A stretch of 64,000 nt of DNA. Origin: Parelaphostrongylus tenuis (lineage: Eukaryota; Nematoda; Chromadorea; Rhabditida; Metastrongylidae). The stretch covers positions 682,001 through 746,000 of the forward strand of contig JAHQIW010004523.1 of NCBI GenBank assembly GCA_019055375.1, given 5' to 3'. Numbering within the stretch: the stretch's first letter is position 1; each line of letters begins with the position of its first letter. Below the pieces are notes generated by a model. It made no database searches, was not told where the DNA came from, and saw only the letters and a list, made by a program, of their open reading frames with translations. This document shows positions 14,101-25,800 of this stretch, piece by piece. The position numbers and the translations under genes were made by a program.

Positions 14101-17100
14101 CAACTCAAAAATTTGACAAAATACTGACTAAACATTTATTCAATTCTATATCGTAATTGTTCAGTTTGCCTTGACGTGTCAACACTATTTTTCTGCTGTG
14201 ATCAACACGATTGCTAACATGGAAATATAGTAAAATTAAAATTTCTCATATTTTTGACCCTACTTTAGCAACTACAGCCTTCACCAGAACGGTTCTAACA
14301 AATCTATACTGTCTCTGGAATCTCTAAGTGACGCCAATATCGCTGAATGACTGTCTAATTTAACGATGTACCACTTCTAGATAACAGGTTTCTTTATCAT
14401 CGAATCATTGAATCACTCAATGGCAGAACTTTCGAAGGCACTTAGGAACCCGCCAAGATAAGAGGAGACGTTCTTACTTTTTTCATTTTGCTAAAACATC
14501 ATCCTAACATCGGTGGGCTAAAATAGGGCCAATTCTTTCGCCTCAAGCTGCTCATAAAAACCGCATTATTTGCGACAAACATGCTTGGCGGCCAATTGAC
14601 AACGATATGCACACACTTTCAACATAGCTCGTATAAACACTCGACAGCTAGCCGAAAGCAAGCAGTTATCAGCAATTCGGATGAAGTGCCGAACCCAACG
14701 GTGTCAATAGACGGAGGTAAAGATTGGTCGAACAACCACTTGAAACTGATATCTACGCTCATATTTGAGCACTTTATTCTCGAGAAAAGAGAGTATACCT
14801 CACTGAGTTCCGTTGAAGACAGGGAAGAGATATAACTGATATCCGAAAGCACAGGATGTTATAAATTTTTTCACACTTGTAGAAGAACTCCGACGTCATT
14901 TAAAGCCCTCATTAGCGCTAAGATTTTGGAAGATAGATGATCCACTAGTATCCATCAATGCACGTGAGGATCCCTGAGGTTCCCACATTGCGGCCTTATC
15001 AAAGAATTAAGCAAGGACATAATGAATAACGATCAACCGAAAAACCAGGAGAACATCTAGTGAAACAGAGAAAAAAACTACACGCCAGAAACTCGTGTTG
15101 ATTTTCGAACAAAATGCACGCTATAACAGGACTTTCTTTGTTTGATCATAGAACTAAGTCGCTCCAGAAATCACCAATTTCAATATCCGAGCGGATCTAA
15201 AACATGGGATATGTGGCCTTACTTCTAAAATGACGCATTCAGAGTCAAGATCTGCTTGTGCCATTCTTAATCAACCATATATCTGCCAAAAATCAGCTCA
15301 ACGATAGACATAAAATCCACATAAAGTTGATATCACGACAATTTTTCGTCATACATCTGCGCTTTTCAGATTGAAAATCGCCAGCAAAACTTATTCGCTT
15401 TCAGATATGAGACTATCCATTTTCACACATTTCATATGAACCACATGAGGTCGTAGATGTGTTTAAATTCTTGAGCTTTACACTCTCTCAACAAAACGAA
15501 CACCTTCAATATTCTCCATTTCCTTTCTACCCTGCAGATAACGACAAACGTTCGTTCAATAGCAGCAACTGACAAAGATATGTTAGTGTCGTAATTCTGA
15601 GCTTACTGTCGATAAAAGAGCAATGAACTCTCCACTTTCACACTCTAGACTGAAAACGATGCCATCGACGATTCCGACCACTGGCAGCTCCCATTCGAGA
15701 TCCATAGGATATCCTTTGAGGTCTCCTAACCACTGATCATATTCGACGTGACGTCACAAAGAATTTCATCGAATAAGTTCACAGTAAACGACTGAACATC
15801 TTGTCGAGGTCGATTTCCTCTCTCTTGAGTCATGACATCTTCTTTTCCTCCATCGATCACATAGCAATAGGGTTGGGTTGTCTGACCCGTTAAAAGCGAA
15901 AACAAAAGACCACAACATTTGCACAATAGCATGTCTCCCTTGTCGTGCGCTCAGAGGCCGTCGTTACACCATAAAAGACGCTTTCTAATAGAACCGTAGC
16001 CCGGTCGTTAATATCGACGGTGTAACAACACGAATAAAAGCATTTCTGAACACGGCAAAGCAAAACACCGACATACATTAATAGGAAATAAGACAAAAAA
16101 GGACCAAATTTTTGTATCAAAGAAATTGATAGACGACCAGAAGAAAGAGAGACGGACACAGAATAGAGGAACCGAAGGAAAAACCGAGGGCGAGGGAAAA
16201 GGGGAAGTCGTGAAAAAGCATACTCGAATAACACGAAAAATCACAAATAACAGTCCATTCTACAAGATACACACAGTTATCTCCCCATTGAATCAGCGTT
16301 GACATCATATTCAAACATCCTCGGATATTTTATAACCACCATGGCTATCTGACTCTCAATGATAAAGTTATCTTTGTTCGGATAACATCTCTTATTACTA
16401 GTAATAACGTTGAAATACTTGTCTGACTTATCCAAATAAGTCTGGCACATTTCCTAAGACAACCCAACATTTGATCACCGGTTACCGTGATTAGAAGTCA
16501 GACTAAATCACTGGTAAACTAGTTACTTTGTTCCTATGGGATTGTCCTTGATGAACTGACACGACCGTGTCACTACTTCCTTCGTTCTCCAACAAGTAAC
16601 GTTGCGGAGTTTGCTTCCTTTGAAGTCTGTATAACGGCGTGGTGTTCGTAGTCCTATTCGATAAATAATCTACAATTCTGACTTAAAGCTTCCGCCGAAA
16701 CTTCGCTCTGTCAAAGAAAAAAGCACTCAGCACTTCCTAATGCTTGTACTTCTGAGCACTGACAACCGAGCGGTCTTTCTGTTCAATGTGGATAATAGAG
16801 GAAACCATTCAGAGCAGAGGAATTAGTCTGAAGATAGTTCTTAGTTGCCGTATTAGTTGGAATTCGCGCTTTGAACTCACTTCAGAAGCTCTGAATATTG
16901 ATTTAGGACATTCCGAGTTTTCTTACAAGCTAATGCTATCGATTCTTGCGAAGAATCGTAATTTCTACCTCCGAAGCCATCACTGCTATGCTTTTGTGCT
17001 CTATGCATAGCTAGTGGAATACTTTGTCAAATTCTAAGTGCTCCATGCAAGTGCCCTTTTATAGGAAACAAAGTAGTCAACAGGTTTCGCCAATGTATTC

Positions 17101-19555
17101 CCAACCTCAGGTCTCACAAGAGATCACTTTTGCTTCATTTCATGTACAGTCTCAGTCGTTTACGTGAAGGGAAATCGTCCACTTTTCTGTTATGTGTAGA
17201 CGGTCGTATAGGCGATTTCAAACTGATTGACGATATAGAGTGTTCAGTAAAGGTTTAATAATTAAGAACGACTGGTCTACAAAGTTTTGTGAGAATCGCC
17301 GAAATGGCGACAGCTTTATAATAAAGATACATTACTTGTATCAGCTCTTGAAGAGCACTTCTAAGAGCAGAATAATTTATGTACAGTTGCAAAACTCACA
17401 AAAATTGAGTAATTCGGCCAGGACCTGAGAATGGTCACTTATTGCATAGTTATCATTAACAATTATGATTACTAAAGCAAATAGACATCCTATGGAAGGC
17501 TAAATGACAGATTTTATGACTTCCTTGCTCTTCTTAACCTCTCAATTCAAAGTTATGTAACCCACTCGTAATCGATCAGATAGGAAAAAGTGATAGCTGA
17601 GAAACATAAACAGCTCGGGGGGAAGGGTACTTCTATTGTTCTTCAGTATACTGGTTGGCCTGTGGTAAATCTGGTGACGTCACATATCCAAAGACCATCG
17701 CACAGCGCCTCTGACATTTTCCTCTACGAGGAGAATTCTTCCCACAAATTTGCCGATGTCGCGGTCGTCGACGATATCAATCCACCATGACGATTCCCAA
17801 TCAGCCGCATCGTTCACGATGACGATTCTCTCATCAAATCGACGATTGCTTTTAGATTCTCGTGTGGATAAGTGTACCACATCGGGCAGGTGTTGCCGCT
17901 GATTGTTGTTATAGGCGCAGCGCATACCACTCAAATGGCACTCATAAATGAGGACCTTTCGTTCTCCGAACCGACCGATGTTGCTTCGATACGGCCAGAC
18001 TCACATAGCCCACCCACACGCACACCCACATTCCCTCAGAGCACTTCCAGAAACCTCTAAGTGCCCGCGATTAGACTGCTCTCTGGATCAATTCCCATCT
18101 ATAAACACTTGTGAGATAAGATAAGACAAGACTAATACACCACCTTAGGTTAACTCTAGCCCGAAAACCACGAGTTTTCTGATATGACGCAAAAGCTAAA
18201 AGCACAGCTGAGACCCTCTTCGAATGCTGTACTACGCATTTTCCTAGCAGCTTTTTGCTATGTGCCCTTCAACTCGTTCGCATCATCGATCGGTCATTGG
18301 AACCATTCAAAAACTATTGTTTACTTCACAAAGCTTTAGCGACTTTTTATTCTTGGATTTTGATAGTATTGATCGATCCCCTGTTCACATCATCATGCGA
18401 ACAATACCATCTGACAATTGTTGCTCAGAAATCCGCAAAAAAGGCCTCATAGGCAGAAATCAAGAGATTCAAGTCAATCAGTACTCGCAAAATCGAGACA
18501 ACGCTATGGATCGGAATAGAAACGAACGTCGTTGTCTCATCATACAAGCGTTGGAAGAGTGTTTAATCGATAGAAGAGGACTTGGAAATCTTTTAGCTGA
18601 TAAGAACAGTAGTGTTCGTTTAAGCGGTCGTACACACATACTACACACTGACAGACAGACAGACAGACAGACGGATAGACGGATAGACAGACATACACAC
18701 AGAAATTTAATCGACAAGGTCGAACGATTCTGACTGAGTGGCGCAAAAAAAAGAGCGATTGCAAACCGAACACATCATAAAACGAACGGAGCGAATCATT
18801 GATGTGAAAAAAAAGCGATCGAAGAAAGATGGCAGTTGCTCGAACTCATTGAGAAAATTCGATCAGAATCGAAAATATGGCTGATGGACGGGGGAACACT
18901 TTACCGTGGAAGATTTATGACGATCGTCGAATCGACCGAGAACTTCGAAAAAAGTCAGGGTGCTCTCCCCTCCCTCCCTTACCGATCATCCGCGATTTGA
19001 TTCGATCAACGAAGAAATTTCCAAGGGTAAACAGTTCGCTCATAACATAATTAATGACTAAGAACGGCTACTGAAGTATATATTTACTTTTTCAAGAGAA
19101 AACAACAACAATATAAAGGCAGACGACCGAAGTGACAGGCTATTTTTAGCTCAAAGGCAATTTATGCACTATAAAAAAGGAAGAAAACCGGTAATCCTCG
19201 AATGAGGAAGCATTTTCTCGAAGAAGTCGACAGTGGCAAGTCGACAGAAATCCAAAAAAAACTTTGATGAAAATGAAAGCATTGAAGAATGAATTTTTAG
19301 TTTGAAAAAACTTGCCGACACTTGCCATCGACACCAAAGAACCCAAAACTTGGATATCTGAACAAAATGTGCTGAAAGCACTCGCTCTGTCTCACCTATC
19401 AACGGGTCACCGTTCGGTCGCGATTCGAGCTCAGTTTCGAGGACGACGTCCTTCTTGTCCTCGGCTAGCTGATGACTCGACTGCGCGTTCGTCTCCAGAT
19501 CTTCGGCGTCGGTCCGCCGGAACACCTTCACCTCGTCGGCACCCTCGTCCGCCAT
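6615..19555 (-). CDS. pop-1: POP-1 / TCF-LEF HMG-box transcription factor
   Basis: Nuclear effector of Wnt/beta-catenin signalling. Eight exons on the minus strand: 19555-19396, 13891-13764, 9674-9459, 9391-9287, 9188-9028, 8602-8484, 7093-6950 and 6805-6615. Every junction agrees in phase and the sum is 1224 nt, or 407 aa plus TAG. Residues 1-54 carry the beta-catenin/SYS-1-binding region ([14 protein letters not shown], then [12 protein letters not shown]). Residues 55-203 are Pro/Met/Ser-rich with Ser-Pro sites at about 66, 82, 108, 121, 139 and 179, possible targets of LIT-1/NLK-type kinases. The HMG box spans about 207-280 ([18 protein letters not shown], then [12 protein letters not shown]), followed by a basic tail (KRKKKRR). 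The C-clamp has Cys at 304, 317, 320 and 326 (spacing C-x12-C-x2-C-x5-C). An acidic Ser/Asp/Glu tail ends the protein. The ATG at 19555 is the first in frame. Introns 1 and 2 are 5.5 and 4.1 kb. The length is close to C. elegans POP-1. Confidence 0.95.
7782..8162. repeat. AT/TATA microsatellite cluster in a pop-1 intron
   Basis: Four or more (AT)n tracts, at about 7782-7821, 7892-7924, 7946-7981 and 8130-8162, are joined by related TATG, ATAA and ATAAAT repeats. They sit between the HMG-box exon ending at 8484 and the C-clamp exon starting at 7093. Long ORFs rich in Tyr and Ile in this stretch are translations of the repeat and not genes. Confidence 0.9.
10598..10648 (-). other. Candidate alternative exon of pop-1
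   Basis: On the minus strand a 51-nt open segment lies between a good acceptor (CCTTTACAG) and a good donor (GAG followed by GTATGG). It encodes [17 protein letters not shown] and is in phase 0 at both ends, matching the phase-0 boundary between pop-1 exons 2 and 3 that it lies between. It contains an in-frame ATG 6 nt after the acceptor. It could be a cassette exon, an alternative trans-spliced first exon, or chance. No homology is known to me. Confidence 0.35.
11530..11650 (+). mobile_element. Diverged tRNA-derived SINE, family B
   Basis: The segment shares with other family B copies the block GAAACGTGGGTTCAACTCCC (a B-box-like T arm) and a following CACTCAGCCAAC-type tail. The A-box region is poorly preserved. 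It lies in pop-1 intron 2. Confidence 0.4.
12149..12435 (+). mobile_element. tRNA-derived SINE, family A (first of two adjacent copies)
   Basis: A tRNA-like head has A-box-like TGGCGTAGTGATTAGAAG and B-box GGTTCGATCC. It is followed by the family A body: AAGGCTCACCTAGCCTTC, GGTACCAGACTTGTCTGGGA, TTGATACATCGG, TGAGTCATTGTAAAGGC, ATGCTAAATAAG and ATTCCCCAGGGATTGACCG. The same ordered blocks are found at 12455-12785, 20322-20625, 22600-22815, 43025-43280 and 62186-62435. The element lies in pop-1 intron 2, antisense to the gene. Confidence 0.8.
12455..12785 (+). mobile_element. tRNA-derived SINE, family A (second adjacent copy)
   Basis: It repeats the body blocks of the copy just upstream (AAGGCTCACCAAGCCTTCC, GGTACCAGACGTCTGGGA, AGTTAGTGTAAAGC, TGCATTAAAACATCAC, GATGCTAAATGAAGTC and CTGACGGATTGATCAAC). 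Its tRNA-like head is diverged and carries extra sequence. The two copies are in the same orientation, so either one inserted beside the other or the pair arose by duplication. Confidence 0.7.
12833..13060 (-). other. G+C-rich open segment in pop-1 intron 2, unrecognised
   Basis: This stretch is clearly richer in G+C than the intron around it and is open on the minus strand for 75 codons (for example [20 protein letters not shown]). No confident splice sites or family resemblance were found. It could be an old coding relic, an unannotated exon or a regulatory CpG-rich patch. Confidence 0.2.
15478..15732 (-). CDS. Possible two-exon C terminus of an unrecognised protein inside pop-1 intron 1
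   Basis: On the minus strand an open segment at 15732-15607 (acceptor GATCAG, donor GTAAGC, 42 codons, phase 0 at both ends) is followed after a 75-nt intron by 15531-15478 (acceptor CTGCAG), ending in TAA. The joined piece contains [30 protein letters not shown] and [17 protein letters not shown]. The phases do not fit insertion into the phase-1 pop-1 intron, so if real it belongs to a nested gene on the same strand. The pattern PVVGIVDG is faintly like exonuclease-V-type folds, but I do not claim that identity. Confidence 0.3.
17680..18000 (-). CDS. Unrecognised open segment inside pop-1 intron 1
   Basis: A 106-codon open stretch on the minus strand has protein-like composition (for example [20 protein letters not shown] and [20 protein letters not shown]). 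It lies upstream of the candidate exons at 15478-15732 on the same strand and might belong with them. The plus strand is also open over part of it, and I could not fix splice sites. No family is recognised. Confidence 0.22.
   Translation of the reverse strand, partial: VWPYRSNIGRFGERKVLIYECHLSGMRCAYNNNQRQHLPDVVHLSTRESKSNRRFDERIVIVNDAADWESSWWIDIVDDRDIGKFVGRILLVEENVRGAVRWSLDM
18650..18690. repeat. GACA tetranucleotide microsatellite
   Basis: A run of GACA units is followed by GGATAGAC variants. It lies in pop-1 intron 1. The Thr/Asp/Arg- and Cys/Val/Leu-repetitive ORFs over it are translations of the repeat. Confidence 0.9.
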
Positions 19556-20110
19556 GATGATCGCCACAATCTCGACTCGATTCAGAAGACCTCCTCCTCC
19601 TCGCCGTCGTCGTCGCCGTGGTGATCGTCGCCGCCGTCGTCGTCGTTGTCGTCGTCGTCGTTCGGCTTGATCCGGGGCTGATCACGTCACAAGATCGTCG
19701 TCGTCGTCGTGGTCGTCGTCGTCGCCGTCGTTGTCCACCACCACCAACACCTAATGATAGCGACGTTCATTGAGCGCGCGGTGTGCTGTGCGTTTGTGCG
19801 ACGGGCTAGCAGTGGCGGCCGCCTGCCAACTCTGCGTCTCTGCGCCCACACATTTTTGCTCTCGCCGTCGGCGCGCTGGCCACGCCAAAATTCGCCGCCG
19901 CCGCGCGATCCTGTGGGTCCCGCGCGCGCGTCGAAGCGGGACCCACGATACCGTATCGCCGACAATCGCAAGCCTGCGGATCTTAGCGGCGAGCATATTG
20001 GAAGTTCAAACGACGGTGGTGCAATTTGCTTTGTGACCTTGAAGAATTCGAAATGGCGACGGCCAGCACCGAGTTCTCTATCGAAGCGTGCCGGCCGTCA
20101 AATTTGGCAC
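19556..20110 (-). promoter_or_regulatory. Likely pop-1 promoter and 5' UTR, G+C- and CGT-rich
   Basis: Immediately upstream of the pop-1 ATG the base composition changes sharply to G+C- and CpG-rich, with long impure CGT/GTC trinucleotide runs at about 19590-19740 and CGCCGCCG/GCGCGC clusters to about 19940. This is unlike the A+T-rich surroundings. No strong TTTCAG acceptor lies close to the ATG, so an ordinary promoter with 5' UTR is likelier than spliced-leader addition right at the start codon. Poly-Thr, poly-Arg and poly-Val ORFs here are repeat shadows. Confidence 0.5.
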
Positions 20111-20321
20111 GCTACGAGAGAACGAGCTCACGACGATGGCGATTAGCAAATTTGTGGGAAAAGAAGCATGATCGCGTCGAAACAAACGAATAATCAACGA
20201 AAAACGTGGCCACAGTGCCCCAACACCGGCTATCCCCTGACCTCGGCATTTTTCGATAATTCCTTATTTTTCTAAGACTCAGCTTAACAGGAGGTTTCTC
20301 TAGTATTATTTACTCAAGAGC

Positions 20322-20625
20322 GCATGTGGCGCAATGGTTAGAGAAGCTCTGCGTCGTACACAAGGTCGATGGTTCGATCTCGCGCTCATGGCTCATCAAA
20401 CCATCCATCCCTCCGAGGTCGGAAAATTGGTCTCAGACAGGCCCCAGACTTATATGGGAGTATAAGCGACACCGACTCAATACGACAGCGGTAGGCCACC
20501 GTGAATCATTGTAAAGGCGCGATATGCATTAAATCACCTCAAGCGAAGTTAAAAATGGAAGACCAATGCATGGCGCATCCCTCAGGAACTGATCAATGCC
20601 GAGAGCTTTATCCTTTATCCTTAAT
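20322..20625 (+). mobile_element. tRNA-derived SINE, family A (best-preserved copy)
   Basis: The head carries A-box TGGCGCAATGGTTAGAG and B-box GGTTCGATCTC with a tRNA-like length between them. The family A body follows: CATGGCTCATCAAACCATCC, AGACTTATATGGGAGTATA, TGAATCATTGTAAAGGCG, ATGCATTAAATCACCTCAAG, ATGGCGCATCCCTCAGGAAC and GAGCTTTATCC. The intact Pol III boxes make this the best reference copy in the window. No poly(A) tail is evident. Confidence 0.82.
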
Positions 20626-22599
20626 TCATTTTGGCGGTTTCGTCTTCTTCAGAGCCCGAAAAACTCGCGATCAGATTGATTTGTAACCTACTCAGTCAAA
20701 TATGCTCATAATCGCGGTAGAAAGGCGCAAGAAAGAAATTCAGGTTTATGAGAATATCCGACTAAGTAGATTGTGGATCAATTTGACCGCGAATTTTGGA
20801 AGTCTGGAAGCATTCTGACTAAATTTCTTAAATCTGAACACGAGCATCAGGAAGGAATAACTCAATATTACTCGTGACATGACACAGTAATCGAGAGAGT
20901 TATTCAAATTTACATTCGGAGTCTATGCGAAGCCAGCACGGTTGGTCTCCACCTGAACACTTCTATGGAGAGCTTGTATAAGAGTTGAACATCTTGAGAA
21001 GCTGTTTTGTGCATGATGAGACTGGGAAATCTAGATTTGGTGATTTTTTGCGTTTGAGTAATGGGGAAGTTTTGTTTACTGGGTTGTGTACAACATGGTC
21101 TTTTCAGAATCTGAAGAAGACGAAACTCGTCCAAACGTCAGCCCTACTTATTTTTATCGTACAGTATTACTACTGTACTCAATAGACACTAATATCAAGA
21201 ATCTTGGCTCTGTTCAGCAAGAAAAACACTGTATTATTAGATCAGTGCCGAGGTTAAGCGATAAACGGTCCTGGGAATTGCCTTAAGAAGTACCGGAAAC
21301 ATAATCATGACGAGAAATAAAAGACGAGAAAGTGAGGGCGATGTCGATAACGAGAATAAAAAAGAAGGAAATTTTCAAGAAAAAATGTGTCTAACGATAG
21401 GATAATGTATTGTAGCAAATGCTCGCTTAGCTCATAAATCATAAACGAATGGCGTTGAAGACCGAATCAAAGACGATTCATCAGGGTTACACTTAGACGA
21501 AAATCTCATTTTCAATAGACCTCTTTTATATAAATGACTCTTAAGAAATACCTTCAATGATTGTTTTGCAGGATTTTTTCAACTATTCAAAATGGCAAAG
21601 AACGAAAGAACACATACAATAAAAATTCAGAAAAGTGAAATTAGGCAGATCAAAATTTCTCTATCCAAACTTTCGTGAGTTTTTACGGTCACTAATAAGG
21701 TATTGTGAAAGAAAGACGATGAAAAAAACTAACTTTCATAATAACTTGAACATAATCAAAGTTCAGGAATAAAATGAAGCAATCACCTCTCAAGAAGAAT
21801 ATTTTTTTGCTTTAGTGTTTGCTCATTGAATACGTAATTCAGATATGTAAAATGAGGGAAGAATATTTCTCTGGATAAGATTGAAAATCACATGAGAATC
21901 TCATGAACGAGGGCAGCGGTACTGTGTATTCATTTGGGCAGTTCTACCACTTCTTACGGTAATTTAATACTTTAGGAGTTGAGTCGGATCAATAGAATCA
22001 CAATGGGAAACTATCCCAATATAGGATAAGAAAATTGCTTTATGTACGAATGAGGTCCACAATTGTTGATTGGGCGGCATGGCTTAGATCTTAGTCGCAT
22101 GTAAATTCCGAAGGTGAGCCATAAATACGTCGGCACGACGACTACCGTAAAAGAACACCTCAAAGAATAACAAGCAAATACAGAAATCTTAACAGAGGGC
22201 TAGGATTTCAGCCACTCATATGAGAGCAAATGAACGTGATATGAGATCTCTTAGAAATATTATTAGGGAGTAAATAAGCGGAATCATCATCTTACAAAAT
22301 CACAGAACACATTTTAAATTGTGTTGAAGCTGTTTCGATATTCGCATCATCCCATCTATTCATTGCACTAAAGCTGGGAGTTAAAACGAGAACGTGAGAT
22401 CCTTCACAAGCTTTCATTTCATTCCCATATCAATCCAAATGTTTGTAAACCTGTATTCCGCCCCTACTATATGCCCTATCCGCCTCGAACGAGAAAGAGT
22501 GTTACCGTTACTGCTACTGATGGAAAGTGGCGTTAACTAGGACGTTGATGGAGTTGAAGTTGAGTTACTAGTCGTTCTACTTAAACCCCTCGGACTTGG

Positions 22600-22815
22600 T
22601 TCGGTCTCACGCCCTGTGTACACCGAGTCCTCCCTTCATCACTTCGACTTTGGCAGAATGGGACCGGACTAGTCTGGAAAGAGAGCAGCGCTGAATTGAT
22701 ACATCTATAGGCACTCGTAAATCATTGTGTAGCCTAAATATGCATTTCGTCGATGCTTAATGAAGTCGAATACATAGAGCCACATCTCCAAAGGATCAAG
22801 TCGATTACTTTCTTC
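22600..22815 (+). mobile_element. Family A SINE, truncated head
   Basis: It keeps GGTTCGGTCTCACGCCC (a B-box remnant), GGACTAGTCTGGAAAGAG, GAATTGATACATC, GTAAATCATTGTGTAGCC, ATGCTTAATGAAGTCGAAT and a diverged end. The A box is lost or unrecognisable. Confidence 0.6.
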
Positions 22816-25800
22816 TGTATTCTTCAGATCGCAAATTAATGAGCGATTGTGTCTATGCTGAAAAACAATTGCTGGTTTGTCTTCATCAGCTAATGCTCAC
22901 TTGTTATTGATCTACCAAGAGGAATAAGTGACTTAACTCATAGATTTCATGAGATTTTACATCTGCAGTAAATGATTTTGATGTAAACGACGATGAAGCG
23001 TCGCCATAAGTACGATACGGTAAGAAACAGAGATAGTGGCTGTAAAATCAACGAAATCTATTCGAAAAAACAGTCATTTCAATAAGCAAAAGATATTCAA
23101 AAAATTTTTGGTAATAAATTTACGAAACAAAACCTTAAATTTGTATTGAATACAAGGTTTGGGTCAGTTAGACACTTAGAAGGTATAGGCCGATGGCGCT
23201 GATGCTATGATGTCGTAGCCGAGGTCCCAGAAGAGCCTCGCCATAAGCGAATCGTTGGCGCTAATGACACTTGACATTACGCCTCTAGGTACGATCGTAT
23301 TGAACGTTAAGGCTATAGAGAAGAAACTAATTTTGTGGTGGTAACGATGAGAATCACATCAATAATGGCATGACGTTGATAGAACGAATGATGAAATATA
23401 GAGATAGAAAAAGATTCAAAAAATACCATGGAAATCCTCAGAGGATCCAAAGCAGAAAGGATGATATAAATGAAAATGAGAAATAATGATCACAAAAATG
23501 ATGATAAACGCATCAGACAGACCGTGTCATTTACAGTGGTTTCGAAAATCATAAGAGTTTCAGCAAAATTTCTACACCCGAAATCATTAACATAGATCTG
23601 CAGCATGGATAAAAAGCCGTAAAAGGGAGAAGGAGCCCATCATTTCAACAGAACAACTGCAATTACGTCATCAACAGAAAAAATAAGCAAAAGAGCAGCG
23701 AAGCCCCGTGTCAGTGGATGTAATCTGATACGTCACCCCGAGGTGGGCCATCGTAACCGATACCATAACAGATTCATCAACAGTATCGTACGCTTCAAAA
23801 GAACTCAGCCACTGCTTAAGTGCTAATATCATCTGAATCCTAGGATAGGCAAAACTTTCCTGTAGAAGACGATTTCAAAGAAAAAACTAACGCCCACCGA
23901 GAAAAACTCATTAGATTCGAAGACATAAGCACTAATTTTCTTGTGTTCTCTTTTTCCTCTTCTCTCTATCTCTCTCTTTCTCTTTCTTCTCTTCTCTCCC
24001 CTGAAGTTTGTTTGAATCTAAACAGAAAACTATATTTGTCAACACTCCCAAAATCTGAGATTCTCAATTCAAAGTAGCACGATGAATAAAATTTCTACCT
24101 GGGTTAGAATTTAACGATGATTCAGCTAGCAACAAAGGTCGTTTGATAGCCTATAAACAGCTTTACGCCTTCGTTTATTAAAACCTAACCTACTCTTCTT
24201 GGCGATCAGTGATCAGTGAAAACTCATTGGAATTAATTTCTGGAAATTGTCGTTCTAATATTTAGTTCCAAAATGATAAAGGGGTTTAAAGAGCCTTAGG
24301 GCCATTAAAATGGTTTTGAAGGACCACAGTTATCGTATCTACCAATACCAAGGTGCACGGTACGTTATATGTTGAAAAACAAAACTCCGCCATCTCTAAT
24401 ATTCAATTAATCTTCGCAGACAACTAGTGTACTGAGAGATACGATCACAAATGAAGAACATAATATAGGCTAATCTTTGAAAACTGTCACTGCGTTCCAT
24501 CGGTTAGTCGAAGCCTGTCGACGTCATCAGCTCTATCTTTTTTTATCAGGAAATTTCTTTGTTACTCGATCGACTTCCAAAAGGTGTTTATCCATTTAGA
24601 CTTTACATTAGATTATCTAAGAGCAAGGTAGGGCTTCCGTGAGAAAAGACCGATTTCGGGGGACGGAGGACTTGGGCTTTGTTTGGTTTGCTTTCTTCGG
24701 CTGCTGAAGTGCGATCAGAGACATTTTAACCGACTCCAGGCCATTACTCTACCATTCACCACCTAGTCCAGTTCAAAAGTATAGTTTAAATAACTGAAAA
24801 TAGCTCACAAACAAGCAAGGAAAGGCGTTCAAAAGGAAATCGAGCTCTATTGGAATAGAAAATCTTCCCAGAACACCACTTAACAAGTAAGCATAGAGCC
24901 GACAATGGTTATCGAAACTTACGAACAAGGCATTGTCGTCAATCGAAAAAAAATGAATGGAACAAGAAAATATGAAAGATGACTCCGTGATGGTGGTTTT
25001 AAAGGAACAAATAGGGTCAAGTGAATGATGATACCTCTGCGATTATACAGCGGATGGCAAAGGACGCGAAATTGCGACCCACCGGACCGGAGAATTGCTG
25101 CCAATTGTTCGTACACTAGTTAGGGATCATGATTAGTGGCTTTCTATTAACATCATTCACGATGAGGAATCAGTGAAAATTTATGAGAAGCCTGGGAATC
25201 TATGGAAGAGAGCCAGTGGCTTCCAAATCGACCAGATATGTCAGACTTTGGAAAATATCAGAAATTCTCCGATTCAAAAGAGAAAAACCTATCCAGCACA
25301 ATTTCAAAAAATGTCAAACGATTCGTATGACCTTTCAGGCTGATCCACGAACTTCACTATTCCTTGAAACTAAGTAAATCCATTGTTAAGGATTATCTTG
25401 AAGCAGTGAACAGATGTTAGTCGCAATTATGTCCAATACAAATATCTTGTAGATGATTCTGAAACAGAATGGTTTGATAGTAAAGACACAATGGTCGAAG
25501 GAAAATGAAACGCTAAAGCATGAAGGCCGTTTGATTGTTGACGTGGTCGATGGTGGTTAGAAAGAACAGTTTGAAAAAAAATGGGTAAGAGCATGAAGAA
25601 GAAATTTCTTTTAGATCTGTCATTGCATGAACTATGCCAAGATCCACGAATGACGTATAACATTGGAAGTTAGCTGTGGAATCACCGGCATGTTTGACCC
25701 AATGACAAGGATAAATGAGGGTTGAGGAAGTGACGAGGGGTTGCGCAACCCGCACCAAATAACCTGACCTTCTCGTCGCTTGAGTGCGCCTATCTAAGCG

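Noticed and set aside
15607..15732. Identification of the nested segment as exonuclease V
   Set aside because: Only a [12 protein letters not shown] pattern fits; the expected catalytic Glu-x-Lys block is not present, so the name is not justified.
18260..18733. 157-codon plus-strand open frame
   Set aside because: Its end is the GACA repeat, it lies antisense in pop-1 intron 1, and it has no family resemblance or splice context.
19709..20146. 145-codon plus-strand and related minus-strand frames in G+C-rich DNA
   Set aside because: Stop codons are rare in CGT- and CpG-rich sequence; the products are poly-Val, poly-Arg or poly-Thr, and the block is better read as the pop-1 5' region.
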